Part shown: positions 8,922 to 16,951 of the stretch, piece after piece
Layout of the letters: each line of letters opens with the position of its first letter
Position numbering within the stretch: position 1 is the first letter of the stretch
Assembly: GCF_018599245.1 (NCBI RefSeq)
Contig: NZ_JAHEVJ010000007.1
Coordinates: 204,113-268,112 of the forward strand
Length of the DNA stretch: 64,000 nucleotides
Reading direction: 5' to 3'
From: Aliiroseovarius lamellibrachiae
GTDB taxonomy: Bacteria; Pseudomonadota; Alphaproteobacteria; Rhodobacterales; Rhodobacteraceae
Program-made: the position numbers and the translations under genes
Notes under the pieces: generated by a model
What the model was told of the DNA's origin: nothing
The model's input: the letters and a program-made list of their open reading frames with translations, nothing else
Databases searched by the model: none

Positions 8922-9278
8922 ATGAAAATGAATTACTGTGTTGTCGGAACAAACGATATGGCCGCGGCAAACACATTCTACGGTGCACTTTTTGCGCAAT
9001 CAGGCCTTCAGAACCTGTCGCCATCAGACCGAATGACCTATTGGCTTGGTGAGGATTTTGCTTTCGCAATCGCGATCCCCTTTGACACAAAACCCGCGAA
9101 CAACGGCAATGGCACGATGGTTGGCTTTTGTGTCGGGACACAAGAAGAGGTCACAAGGCTGCATGCCCTTGCGCTGGACCTTGGTGGCTCTTGCGAGGGC
9201 TCACCTGGTCAGCGTGGGCCAAAGTTCTCAGCCTATGTACGCGATCGTGATGGGAATAAACTGTGCTTTTCTGACTAA
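8922..9278 (+). CDS. VOC-family (glyoxalase/bleomycin-resistance fold) protein
   Basis: 118-aa single vicinal-oxygen-chelate domain: an N-terminal strand and helix (YCVVGTNDMAAANTFYGALF), a central strand region (AFAIAIPF), and the typical C-terminal part with KFSAYVRDRDGNKLCFSD, where DRDGN matches the DPDGN motif of the family. VOC proteins include metal-dependent glyoxalases, dioxygenases and drug-binding proteins; the activity here is unknown. It has a strong RBS (AGGAGAGCAAAC-ATG) and is divergent from the WYL regulator across a palindromic operator, so it is probably that regulator's main target. Confidence 0.85.
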   Translation: MKMNYCVVGTNDMAAANTFYGALFAQSGLQNLSPSDRMTYWLGEDFAFAIAIPFDTKPANNGNGTMVGFCVGTQEEVTRLHALALDLGGSCEGSPGQRGPKFSAYVRDRDGNKLCFSD

Positions 9279-9413
9279 AACATCTGATCAGCAGGCGTCC
9301 GATTATCACAGGCGAATAGTCCGAAGCGGACGTCTGTCCTGCTGCGACATGGATCAACTGGGATCCGATCACATCACAGACAACAAAATTCAACGGAGAG
9401 CCTTAAAATAAGG

Positions 9414-9497
9414 TGGTACCCAAGGCCGGACTCGAACCGGCACGCCTCGCGGCGGGGGATTTTGAATCCCCTGCGTCTACCATTCCGCCACTTGGGC
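9414..9497 (-). tRNA. tRNA-Leu (anticodon CAA)
   Basis: 84-nt class II tRNA. On the minus strand the acceptor GCCCAAG pairs with the CTTGGGT segment before the encoded CCA (9416-9414). The anticodon stem GGGGA/TCCCC encloses TTCAAAA (anticodon CAA); there is a long variable arm (CGCCGCGAGGCG) and a T-arm with GGTTCGAGTCC. Confidence 0.95.
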
Positions 9498-9553
9498 ACT
9501 GAGCACCGGATACAAAAGCCGGACGGGGACGTCAACGGGATAATGTGACAAAT

Positions 9554-9591
9554 GACGGCCCAGATGCATTTTTTTCATCAACCGGGCCGTC
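9554..9591 (-). terminator. Terminator-like hairpin after dctM
   Basis: 8-bp arms GACGGCCC / GGGCCGTC separated by 22 nt, immediately downstream of the TRAP large-permease stop. The T-rich content lies in the loop rather than after the stem, so the call is moderate. Confidence 0.45.
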
Positions 9592-9604
9592 CTGCAATTT
9601 TTTG

Positions 9605-10957
9605 CTAGAACATCACGCCAACCAACCAAAGCGTAATGCCCGGAAAGCCCACCAAAATCACCACACGGACCAGGTCAGACAGCACGAAGGGCGCCACGCC
9701 GCGATAGGTTGCGGCCATAGGAATGTCGCGCGCCATCGAGTTGATAATAAAGAGGTTCATACCAACCGGCGGCGTAATCAAACCGACCTCAACCACAATC
9801 AACGCTAAGATCCCAAACCAGATGCCAGCCTCTTCTGGGGTTAGGCCAAAATCCAAGACCTCAATGATCGGGTAAAAGATCGGGATGGTCAGGAGGATCA
9901 TCGACAGACTGTCCATGACACAGCCAAAGATCAGATAGGCGACCAACATGACGCTCAGCACCACCAACGGCGCGAACCCCTGCCCCGTGACCCATTCCGC
10001 CAGCATTTGTGGCGCTTGAGTAAAGGCAAGGAAGGAGTTGAAAATCTGCGCCCCAAGCACGATGAAAAAGATCATCGCCGTGGATTGGGCGGTGGCCAGA
10101 ATGGAATCCAGAAACCCTCTCCACGTCAGCCCCCCCGTCATCACGCCGTATAGTCCAGTTGCGACCGCGCCGACGGCCGCCCCTTCGGTTGGGGTGAACA
10201 GCGCTTGTACACCATCCCGTGTCCAATTCCAGTCGCCTGCAATGCCGCCCATAACCAAGCCAAAGATGACAACCACCGGCCAGATAGAGAGAAGCGTTTT
10301 GAAGCGCTGAAGATAAGGAACGCGGTCCGCCGTGGTGGCGCTGTCGGGATTGATGCGCACCATAACCGCAACCGTAAGCATATAGCCAAGGGCGGCCAAA
10401 ACGCCTGGCACCAGGGCCGCGATGAACATCTTTACAATGTTTTGCTCGGTCAGGATCGCGTAGATCACCAGAATAACGGACGGTGGGATCAGGATCCCCA
10501 AGGTGCCACCTGCGGCCAAAACCCCAGTAGACAGCGCATCGGAATAGCCCCGTTTGCGCATCTCTGGCAACGCCACCTGCCCCATGGTTGAGGCTGTCGC
10601 GAGCGATGATCCGCAGACCGCGCCAAAGCCCGCACAGGCCCCTACGGCCGCCATCGCAACACCGCCTTTTCGGTGTCCAAGCCAATCAGAGGCCGCGTTG
10701 AACAGCGCCCCGGACATGCCGGACTTGGTCGCAAACTGCCCCATCAAAAGAAACAAAGGCACAATCGACAGGGAATAGCTGGAAAACGTATCATAGCTGA
10801 GTGTTTTCAGCTGGCTGAGCGTCACATTCGGGCGCCCCATCATGTACCAAATTCCAAAAAATCCCGTCAGCCCCATCGACAACCCAATTGGCAATCTCAA
10901 AAAGATTGCGATAAGCATCAGAACAAAGGCGAAAATAGCTAGCTCTAGACCGGTCAT
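9605..10957 (-). CDS. dctM: TRAP transporter large permease subunit DctM
   Basis: 450-aa, highly hydrophobic protein with about a dozen membrane segments, of the size usual for DctM. Family features: MGLTGFFGIW and SGMSGALFNAASDWLGHRKGG near the N-terminus, GSSLATASTMGQVALPEM, and GGTLGILIPPSVILVIYAILTEQNI. It is the large inner-membrane subunit that moves a carboxylate-type substrate using a sodium gradient, working with DctQ and the periplasmic DctP. Its ATG overlaps the dctQ stop by 4 bp (ATGA), so translation is probably coupled. Last gene of the leftward dctP-dctQ-dctM operon. Confidence 0.95.
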   Translation of the reverse strand: MTGLELAIFAFVLMLIAIFLRLPIGLSMGLTGFFGIWYMMGRPNVTLSQLKTLSYDTFSSYSLSIVPLFLLMGQFATKSGMSGALFNAASDWLGHRKGGVAMAAVGACAGFGAVCGSSLATASTMGQVALPEMRKRGYSDALSTGVLAAGGTLGILIPPSVILVIYAILTEQNIVKMFIAALVPGVLAALGYMLTVAVMVRINPDSATTADRVPYLQRFKTLLSIWPVVVIFGLVMGGIAGDWNWTRDGVQALFTPTEGAAVGAVATGLYGVMTGGLTWRGFLDSILATAQSTAMIFFIVLGAQIFNSFLAFTQAPQMLAEWVTGQGFAPLVVLSVMLVAYLIFGCVMDSLSMILLTIPIFYPIIEVLDFGLTPEEAGIWFGILALIVVEVGLITPPVGMNLFIINSMARDIPMAATYRGVAPFVLSDLVRVVILVGFPGITLWLVGVMF

Positions 10958-11550
10958 ACGTGTTCCTCCCGACCATCAAGCACCCAATTGAGCGAGCGCC
11001 ATATTGTGTAAACGCTCACCAGAAAAAACAATGTTGCACCTATCAAGGAAAACCCAAACGGGATCCACACCGGAAGCTCCAATTCATACGTGCTTTCGGC
11101 AAAAAAGGGCTTTGACCCCATACCGAAAATCGCGCGCACGCCGTCTGATCCAAAGGGGAACTTCTCGCCGAAACCAAGCCACAATCGCCACAGGATGACA
11201 AACGCCGCAAGCGACAGCATGACATCCCCGACCAAGCCAAGGAGGGCTTGCGTTCGATCGGAAAGGCGCGAGATGAAGATGTCGACGGTGACATGGCCGC
11301 GGCGCAACTGACACCAAGGCAAAAAGGAAAACACGGCGATTGCACACCCCATTTCCACGATTTCAAAATCCCCTTTGATTGGACCCAATCCAAATCCAAG
11401 CAAGGCCCGTCCGATCACTGAAGCAACGGTGGTTAAGGCAATTCCGGCCAAGACGACCCCGCCAAAATAAGCCAGCGCACGGCTGATCCGTTCCATGGTC
11501 CGCCCCACGCGAACCTCTGTTGATTTGGCCAATGCCATTGGCGCCCCCAT
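10954..11550 (-). CDS. dctQ: TRAP transporter small permease subunit DctQ
   Basis: 198-aa membrane protein with four predicted helices (LAYFGGVVLAGIALTTVASVIG; FEIVEMGCAIAVFSFLPW; GLVGDVMLSLAAFVILWRLW; IPFGFSLIGATLFFLVSVYTIW). The motif CQLRRGHVTVDIF is the DctQ signature. It is the small, accessory inner-membrane subunit of the TRAP transporter. It is longer than many DctQ proteins because of an extended loop before the last helix (about residues 128-160). It lies 121 bp downstream of dctP, with a strong hairpin in the gap, and overlaps dctM by 4 bp. Confidence 0.93.
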   Translation of the reverse strand: MGAPMALAKSTEVRVGRTMERISRALAYFGGVVLAGIALTTVASVIGRALLGFGLGPIKGDFEIVEMGCAIAVFSFLPWCQLRRGHVTVDIFISRLSDRTQALLGLVGDVMLSLAAFVILWRLWLGFGEKFPFGSDGVRAIFGMGSKPFFAESTYELELPVWIPFGFSLIGATLFFLVSVYTIWRSLNWVLDGREEHV

Positions 11551-11626
11551 ATCTGGAAAAACGTCTGGAAAACCTCACCTCTGCGGCACGATACGCAAAG
11601 CGTCAGTCGCAGCTAGATGAGAGAAG

Positions 11627-11653
11627 CTCTGAGCCACATTATGTGGCTCAGAG
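11627..11653 (-). terminator. Strong hairpin in the dctP-dctQ gap (attenuator/processing site)
   Basis: Two 13-bp arms (CTCTGAGCCACAT and its perfect complement) separated by one nucleotide. The stem is long and GC-rich but has no good T-run after it on the minus strand, so partial termination or mRNA stabilisation is more likely than full termination. Confidence 0.6.
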
Positions 11654-11671
11654 AGGTTTCATTTGATCCGA

Positions 11672-12709
11672 TCAGTTGTCGCTGTACTTCGCAACCAATT
11701 CTTGTGCCATGGACACCATGCCCGCGCCATCCAGACCTTTTGATGCCATATCTTCGATCCATGCTGCGGTCTGTTTGTCGCCAATCACCTTCAGTTCACT
11801 GACAACGGCGTCATCAAGCGTATGAATTTTGTTGCCCTTATCGGCGACCACTTTCATCCCAAGCGCATCCCCTTGGTCCATGGCGCGTCCTGCCCAGCCC
11901 GAAGTTTCAAGGCCAGAATTGGCATCAATCACGGCTTTCAGATCATCTGGAAGGCTGTTGTAGGTGTCATTGTTCATCGCCCAGATAAAGAATGTATTAT
12001 AAAGCGCCCGATCACCGCCGATTTGCGTATGGCTATCGGTCAGCTCATGTACTTTCAGCGGCGGAACAATTTCCCATGGGATCACGCCACCATCGACGAC
12101 GCCTTTGGACAATGCTTCTGGGAAGGCCGGAACGGGCATGCCAACAGGCGTTGCCCCGAGCGTTTCCAGCAACTGGTTCGCCTGACGCGATGGTCCGCGC
12201 AGTTTCAAGCCGGCAAAATCTGCCGCGGCCATGATTGGCTCGCCTTTCTTGTGGATCACTCCAGGCCCATGAACATGGGTGGCCATCAAATGCACATCAT
12301 TCATGCGTTCCATGAGATATTTCTCAGAGAATTCCCAAGCCGCTTTTGAGGAGGCTTCCGCACTCATCGACGTCATAAAGGGCAACTCAAAGGCCTCTGC
12401 TTCGGGGAAACGACCCGGCGTATAGGCGGGCAAGGCCCAACCGCAATCAATCACACCATCGCGGATTTGATCGTAAAGCGCAGGGGGTTTGCCGCCCAAT
12501 TGCATCGCGGGATAGATCTCTACCTTAATGCGGCCGCCACTTTCCTTTTCGATCTTTTCAGCCCAAGGGACCATGAAAAATTTCGGGACCGATCCTTTGG
12601 GCGACAAGAAGTGCTGACAACGGAGTGTCACATCCTGTGCAAACCCAGCCGTGGTTGAAAGTCCAAGTGCAAGTGCGCCCGCAAGGGCTGTGTTCAAGGT
12701 GATCTTCAT
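11672..12709 (-). CDS. dctP: TRAP transporter substrate-binding protein DctP
   Basis: 345-aa periplasmic binding protein. The signal peptide is clear (MKITLNTALAGALALGL, then TTAGFAQD with the cleavage site after GFA). Family features: PWAEKIEKESGGRIKVEIYP, the region around AMQLGGKPPALYDQIRDGVID, and LKLRGPSRQANQLLETLGATPVGMP, which contains the conserved arginine that binds the substrate carboxylate. ATG 12709 was chosen because GAGGAAACGAA precedes it and the signal peptide starts there; the longer open frame has no function. First gene of the operon. A 10-bp palindrome lies just upstream. The substrate is not determined, but a carboxylate is likely from the family. Confidence 0.93.
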   Translation of the reverse strand: MKITLNTALAGALALGLSTTAGFAQDVTLRCQHFLSPKGSVPKFFMVPWAEKIEKESGGRIKVEIYPAMQLGGKPPALYDQIRDGVIDCGWALPAYTPGRFPEAEAFELPFMTSMSAEASSKAAWEFSEKYLMERMNDVHLMATHVHGPGVIHKKGEPIMAAADFAGLKLRGPSRQANQLLETLGATPVGMPVPAFPEALSKGVVDGGVIPWEIVPPLKVHELTDSHTQIGGDRALYNTFFIWAMNNDTYNSLPDDLKAVIDANSGLETSGWAGRAMDQGDALGMKVVADKGNKIHTLDDAVVSELKVIGDKQTAAWIEDMASKGLDGAGMVSMAQELVAKYSDN

Positions 12710-12731
12710 TTCGTTTCCTCCCAAAACGCGG

Positions 12732-12741
12732 TGTCTAGACA
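12732..12741. promoter_or_regulatory. Candidate operator upstream of dctP
   Basis: Perfect 10-bp palindrome TGTCTAGACA beginning 23 bp before the dctP ATG, in the leader or promoter region. The form resembles sites of GntR-type regulators that often control TRAP operons; no such regulator gene is in the window. Confidence 0.35.
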
Positions 12742-12988
12742 ATATGTTACAGGCGACGACCTTTCGGCGTAATTAAATTGCCCGTTACATGTATAAAATC
12801 AGGCTATAGTTCATTAGGCAAGAATTTTCGACCGTGCGGTCAGCTTTACTGAGTTGCGCTTTCCAAAATTCGTAGCGACAGTTCGTTGCATACGCAACAT
12901 TTAATTAACGAGTTCACAGCGCGCCCACCGCCCCACAGCGCCTTAACACCTCACATCGGCACCGTTCATGAAAGAGGCACACCCGCCC
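12742..12988. other. Intergenic region upstream of the TRAP operon, with an inverted repeat
   Basis: Holds the likely dctP promoter and, at 12885-12898, an inverted repeat GTTGC-ATAC-GCAAC. No gene is seen. The repeat could be an operator or part of the 3' region of the metallopeptidase transcript. Confidence 0.35.
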
Positions 12989-13835
12989 CTAAAGCTGGTC
13001 GGCCGAAAATGTATCACAAGCGGTCAGATCGCCGCTTTGATAACCAACCTCAAACCATCTGACCCTTTGCATTGAGGTGCCGTGGGTGAAAGTGTGTGGC
13101 ATCGGTGTCCGCCCGGAATTGCGTTGCAATGTATCGTCGCCGATCTGGCGCGCTGCATGGATTGCCTCTTGCAAATCCCCCTGTTCGAGCGAGCCGAACT
13201 GGCGCTCTGCCTGCCGCGCCCAAATGCCAGCGTAGCAATCTGCCTGTAATTCAATGCGCACAGAAATGGCGTTGCTTTCGGCTTGATTGACCCGCTGACG
13301 CACAGAATTCGCTTTGCCCAAAATCCCCAGCTCATTTTGCACATGATGCGCCACCTCATGAGCCACAACATAAGCTGCTGCAAAGTCCCCTTTGGCGCCC
13401 AACTGGTTGGACAAGGTGATGAAAAAACCGGTATCCAAATAGATCTTGCGGTCCCCAGGGCAGTAGAACGGCCCCGTTGCACCGGACGCCCCACCGCAAG
13501 GGCTTTGTGTTACCCCTTTATAAAGCACCAATGTGGCTGGGCGATATGCCCCATCCACCTGTGCGCGAAACACCTGATCCCAAACCTCTTCCGTGTCGGC
13601 CAGTGTCACCGAAACAAACATCCCTGCCCGCTTATCTGCCTGGGTTATCGTAGCGGAGGATGCCGGCACCGAGCTTTGCTCGAGCAAGGGGGTGACGTCA
13701 ATTCCCGCAAAATAGCCCAAGGCCAAAATTGCCAGCAATCCCAAGCCACCAATTTGCAACCCACCGCCTCGGCGCCCCCCCCCGCATCCGCCGGTCTTCA
13801 ATATTGCGGCTTGTGCGCCGTCCCTTCCACTTCAT
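12989..13835 (-). CDS. Neutral zinc metallopeptidase (YpfJ family), apparent frameshift near the 5' end
   Basis: The main frame gives a protein with one N-terminal membrane helix (GLGLLAILALGYFAG), a catalytic domain containing the zinc motif HEVAHH, the GPFYCPGDRKIYLD segment, and QADCYAGIWA with a likely third zinc ligand region. It is probably anchored in the inner membrane facing the periplasm. The open frame starts at 13801 with no RBS. The family's normal N-terminus (MKWKGRRTSRNIEDRR) is encoded from ATG 13835, after a strong GGGAGGA, but in another frame. The two frames meet at a run of nine G (plus-strand C9, 13775-13783); eight G would join them. So this is a sequencing or assembly indel, a real mutation, or a slippage site. 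Confidence 0.85.
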
Positions 13836-13958
13836 GCTGATCCTCCCGCTGTTTCACAATCAGTTTACTGCGCCATTGCGTCCCGACAAGGCAAGATTGC
13901 TTGACCTGACGCGGCGAGCATGTTTCGTGTGGGCAATGAAAAAAGGGCACAATCGGGC

Positions 13959-14537
13959 ATGATTAAGCGGCTGTACAATTGGACGATGACGTTGGCTGAG
14001 GCGCCTTATGCGCTCTGGGCGCTTGGCTTTGTTGCCTTTTTGGAAAGCTCCGTTTTCCCAATTCCCCCAGACATTTTGATGATCCCAATGATCATTGCCG
14101 CCCCACGCCGTGCATTTTTAATCGCGGGTGTGGCTCTTGTTGCTTCCGTGCTTGGGGGCATATTTGGCTATTTCATTGGCTGGGGGCTGTTTGAAAGCGT
14201 TGGGCGCCCTGTTCTGGAATTCTACGGCAAGACCGACAACTTCGATGCCTTTGCGCAAACCTATAATGACTGGGGCGCATGGGCGGTGTTGATCGCGGGC
14301 GTAACGCCCTTCCCCTATAAGGTCATTACAATCCTCTCGGGGTCGACCGGCCTTAGTTTTCCAGTCTTTATGGTTGCGTCCGTCATCGCCCGAGGGCTGC
14401 GCTTTTTCATTATCGCGGCCCTTTTGTGGAAATTCGGCGCACCCATTCGTACCTTTATTGAAAAACGCCTCGGGCTCTTATTCACCCTGTGTGTGGTGAC
14501 TTTGATCGGGGGCTTCTATCTGGTGAAATTCCTATGA
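13959..14537 (+). CDS. YqaA-family membrane protein (SNARE-associated/DedA-like)
   Basis: 192-aa integral membrane protein. Features: LESSVFPIPPDILMIPMIIAAPRRAF (the conserved proline-rich re-entrant segment of the SNARE-associated/DedA superfamily), GGIFGYFIGWGLFESVG, VLIAGVTPFPYKVITILSG and SVIARGLRFFIIAALLW. The family is thought to take part in lipid or small-solute transport across the inner membrane; the precise role is unknown. ATG 13959 is the last of two possible starts and best fits the domain. Its stop overlaps the dsbB start as ATGA (14534-14537), which suggests translational coupling with the disulfide-bond protein. Confidence 0.85.
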   Translation: MIKRLYNWTMTLAEAPYALWALGFVAFLESSVFPIPPDILMIPMIIAAPRRAFLIAGVALVASVLGGIFGYFIGWGLFESVGRPVLEFYGKTDNFDAFAQTYNDWGAWAVLIAGVTPFPYKVITILSGSTGLSFPVFMVASVIARGLRFFIIAALLWKFGAPIRTFIEKRLGLLFTLCVVTLIGGFYLVKFL

Positions 14538-15013
14538 AACTGATCAAAAACCTGTCTTTCAATCATCTGGTTCTGCTCGCAACAATTGGGTCCGTCCTGG
14601 TGCTAGGCGGCGCTTTTGTTTTTCAGGCTTTCGGGTTTGCACCGTGCAAGCTTTGCTTGTGGCAACGCTGGCCACACGCGGCGGCCATTGCCATCGGCGC
14701 GGCAACACTGACCACACAAAAACGGCTTTTGGCCTGGCTTGGGGCGGCAGCTGCGGCCACGACCTCTGGATTGGGCGTTTATCACTCCGGTGTTGAGCGA
14801 AAGCTGTGGGAAGGCCCCACGACCTGCACCTCTTCCGCCCTCACCGGAGAACTGGACCCCGCCGACCTTTTGAACCAAATTCTGGCAGCACCTCTTGTAC
14901 GGTGCGATGAAATACCGTGGGAAATGTTCGGTGTCACAATGGCCAACCTGAATGCGCTTGGCTCAGCCGGTTTGGCAATCATCTGGATTTTGGCGGCACG
15001 CAAAGCGGCATAA
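14534..15013 (+). CDS. dsbB: Disulfide bond formation protein B
   Basis: 159-aa protein with four membrane helices. The first active-site pair is CKLC in FAPCKLCLWQRWPH. The second periplasmic pair is formed by the Cys in TTCTSSALTG and the Cys in VRCDEIPWEMFG. DsbB re-oxidises DsbA by passing electrons to quinone, so it supports disulfide formation in periplasmic proteins. The arrangement of both Cys pairs is as in the family, and nothing is missing. It overlaps the YqaA gene by 4 bp, and a bidirectional terminator follows at 15021. Confidence 0.9.
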   Translation: MKLIKNLSFNHLVLLATIGSVLVLGGAFVFQAFGFAPCKLCLWQRWPHAAAIAIGAATLTTQKRLLAWLGAAAAATTSGLGVYHSGVERKLWEGPTTCTSSALTGELDPADLLNQILAAPLVRCDEIPWEMFGVTMANLNALGSAGLAIIWILAARKAA

Positions 15014-15020
15014 CCAAACG

Positions 15021-15048
15021 AAAACGCCCACCTAAAAGTGGGCGTTTT
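15021..15048. terminator. Bidirectional intrinsic terminator
   Basis: Perfect 11-bp stem AAAACGCCCAC / GTGGGCGTTTT with a 6-nt loop, with a T-run on both strands. It lies between the convergent dsbB and trmJ genes. Confidence 0.9.
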
Positions 15049-15080
15049 AATATCTGCATGGGCATTAAAACCGGGAACAG

Positions 15081-15821
15081 TTACGTCTTCATCTGCCGCA
15101 AGAACTGGCGCAGCATCCCGTGCATCATTTGAACATCTTGACGGGTCAGCGGCATCCGGCTCCACATGTTCCTAAGTGCGATTTTCATCACCTCGGCCTT
15201 GGTTTCGGGAAAGAAAAACCCGAACTCCTCCAAGCGCGCCTCGTAATGCTCTGCGAGCTTATCAACCTCGATCACGGTGGCCATCTCGGTTGTGGGCATG
15301 GACAGCACTTCATGGGTGATGTTTGCGGTGTGGCGACGCCATTCATACGCGGTCAGCAACACACATTGCGCAAGGTTTAGCGACGCAAATTCTGGGTTAA
15401 CGGGCACGGTGATGATCGCATTGGCAACAGCCACATCTGGATTTTCAAGCCCGGTGCGCTCTGGCCCGAACAGCACCGCAACCTTCTTGCCCTCAGCCTG
15501 CATAATGCGTGCCATTTCCATCGCACGTTCTGGGCTAACGATCGGTTTGGTCAACTCGCGTGAGCGTGCGGTTGTGGCAAAAACAAAATCACAGTCCCCG
15601 ACCGCCTCGGCCACAGTGTCATGCACGCTGGCACCGTCCAAAATGCGCCCCGCACCAGAGGCCATGGCCACGGCGGCGGGATTTGGCCAACCATCGCGCG
15701 GTTCAACAACCCGCATTCTGGTCAAGCCAAAGTTCAACATCGCCCGCGCGGCGGCCCCTATGTTTTCTCCCATTTGCGGGCGAACTAAGACAAATGCGGG
15801 ATCTGGACCCAAAGCGCTCAT
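15081..15821 (-). CDS. trmJ: tRNA/rRNA 2'-O-methyltransferase, TrmJ-like (SpoU family)
   Basis: 246-aa SPOUT methyltransferase. Conserved motifs are in order: FVLVRPQMGENIGAAARAMLNFGL with the catalytic Asn-Ile-Gly-Ala-Ala-Ala-Arg, LRVVEPRDGWPN-type strand, VLFGPERTGLEN (SAM-binding knot), and VPVNPEFASLNLAQCVLL. TrmJ methylates the 2'-OH of nucleotide 32 in several tRNAs. ATG 15821 was chosen because GGAAAGG precedes it and the conserved domain starts there; the open frame extends back to 16055 through the divergent TfoX gene and should be ignored. Divergent from the TfoX-like gene, with a 69-bp shared promoter region. Confidence 0.9.
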   Translation of the reverse strand: MSALGPDPAFVLVRPQMGENIGAAARAMLNFGLTRMRVVEPRDGWPNPAAVAMASGAGRILDGASVHDTVAEAVGDCDFVFATTARSRELTKPIVSPERAMEMARIMQAEGKKVAVLFGPERTGLENPDVAVANAIITVPVNPEFASLNLAQCVLLTAYEWRRHTANITHEVLSMPTTEMATVIEVDKLAEHYEARLEEFGFFFPETKAEVMKIALRNMWSRMPLTRQDVQMMHGMLRQFLRQMKT

Positions 15822-15890
15822 CTTTACAAACCTTTCCAAATTCTCGCGCCGTGATACGCTTGTCTGAACCCAAAAGGCAAGGAGGGCGCC

Positions 15891-16220
15891 ATGGCCTATG
15901 ATCCAGAAATCTACGAATGCCTTGCGCATGATTTGATCGCCCTGCCGGGCATCAGCGAGAAAAAGATGTTTGGCGGAATTGCGTTCATGCTGAATGGCAA
16001 CATGTTGTGTGGGGTACACAAAGGCGGCGCAATGTATCGTGTGGGAAAAGACCAAGAGGCCAAGGCTTTGGCACGAGACGGGGTGGCCCCCATGAATTTT
16101 ACCGGACGACGGATGGGTGGGTTTGTTGACGCAACCCGCGACGCAATTGAGAGCAAGACAACAAGACTTGCACTGTTGTCACTTGCGACAAGTTATGTGA
16201 CCACCCTGCCCGCAAAATAA
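15891..16220 (+). CDS. TfoX N-terminal domain protein
   Basis: 109-aa protein consisting of one TfoX/Sxy N-terminal domain: KKMFGGIAFMLNGNMLCGV, AMYRVGKDQEAKAL and PMNFTGRRMGGFVDA are family hallmarks. Full-length Sxy/TfoX regulates competence in gammaproteobacteria, but stand-alone N-domains are common in alphaproteobacteria and their role is not established. The RBS is strong (AAGGAGGGCGCC-ATG). Divergent from trmJ. Confidence 0.85.
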   Translation: MAYDPEIYECLAHDLIALPGISEKKMFGGIAFMLNGNMLCGVHKGGAMYRVGKDQEAKALARDGVAPMNFTGRRMGGFVDATRDAIESKTTRLALLSLATSYVTTLPAK

Positions 16221-16286
16221 CCTGCCCCTTGCAAAACCAGTCCTAAGACAAGATAAGCGCAAAAGCATCGTGGAAAGGAGCATCCA

Positions 16287-16919
16287 ATGGCCGACGCACA
16301 AGAGATGGAATTGCCTCAGGTTTACCTTTTGACCCCCCCCGAGTTTGAACTCTCGACCTTTCCAACACTACTCGCCAGGGTGCTCGACAGCACCGATGTC
16401 GCCTGCCTTCGCCTGACCCTCGCCACCACCGACGAAGATCGGATCATGAGGGCGGCGGATGTCTGCCGCGAGGTGGCCCATGCCCGTGACGTGCCGATCG
16501 TTATTTCCGAACATGCCCTGATGGTGGAACGTCTTGGACTGGACGGTGTGCATTTGGGTGACGGCGCACGCCGCGTGCGCAAGACCCGCACCGACTTGGG
16601 TCAAGACGCCATTGTTGGCGCCTATTGCGCGGGATCACGACATGAAGGTTTGAATGCGGGTGAAAACGGTGCGGATTATATCAGTTTCGGCCCGGCAGGA
16701 ACATCGGCGCTGGGCGACGGAACCCGCGCGGAGCTGGATCTGTTTGACTGGTGGTCACAGATGATCGAGATCCCAGTGGTCGCCGAAGGCGCTTTGGACC
16801 AAGATATCATTCGCACGCTGTCCCCGATGACCGATTTTTTTGCCATTGGCGAAGAGATCTGGCGCGCGGAGGATCCTGTTGCCGCATTGAAAGCCCTGAC
16901 TGATGCGATGCAAGGCTGA
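16287..16919 (+). CDS. Thiamine-phosphate-synthase-like (ThiE/TenI-fold) protein
   Basis: 210-aa TIM barrel of the ThiE family. The segments VPIVISEHALMVERLGLDGVHLGDG and GADYISFGPAGTSALGDG match the phosphate- and product-binding loops, and IPVVAEGALDQDIIRTL matches the barrel's last strands. By family it would couple HMP-PP and thiazole-phosphate to give thiamine phosphate. However, the early strand that normally reads Gln-x-Arg-x-Lys (diphosphate binding) here reads CLRLTLATTDED, so the Gln and Lys are lost and catalysis is uncertain. There is a run of 8 C in the coding sequence (16333-16340), and the frame is intact. No THI-box riboswitch is seen upstream. Confidence 0.75.
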   Translation: MADAQEMELPQVYLLTPPEFELSTFPTLLARVLDSTDVACLRLTLATTDEDRIMRAADVCREVAHARDVPIVISEHALMVERLGLDGVHLGDGARRVRKTRTDLGQDAIVGAYCAGSRHEGLNAGENGADYISFGPAGTSALGDGTRAELDLFDWWSQMIEIPVVAEGALDQDIIRTLSPMTDFFAIGEEIWRAEDPVAALKALTDAMQG

Positions 16920-16951
16920 CGAGGATACGCTTGGGTTGGAATGATCTGCGC

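Noticed and set aside
15822..16055. N-terminal extension of TrmJ
   Set aside because: It lies on the opposite strand of the TfoX gene and has no family similarity; a good RBS exists at 15821.
16333..16340. C8 run in the ThiE-like gene as another frameshift
   Set aside because: The frame is intact across it and the protein continues normally.
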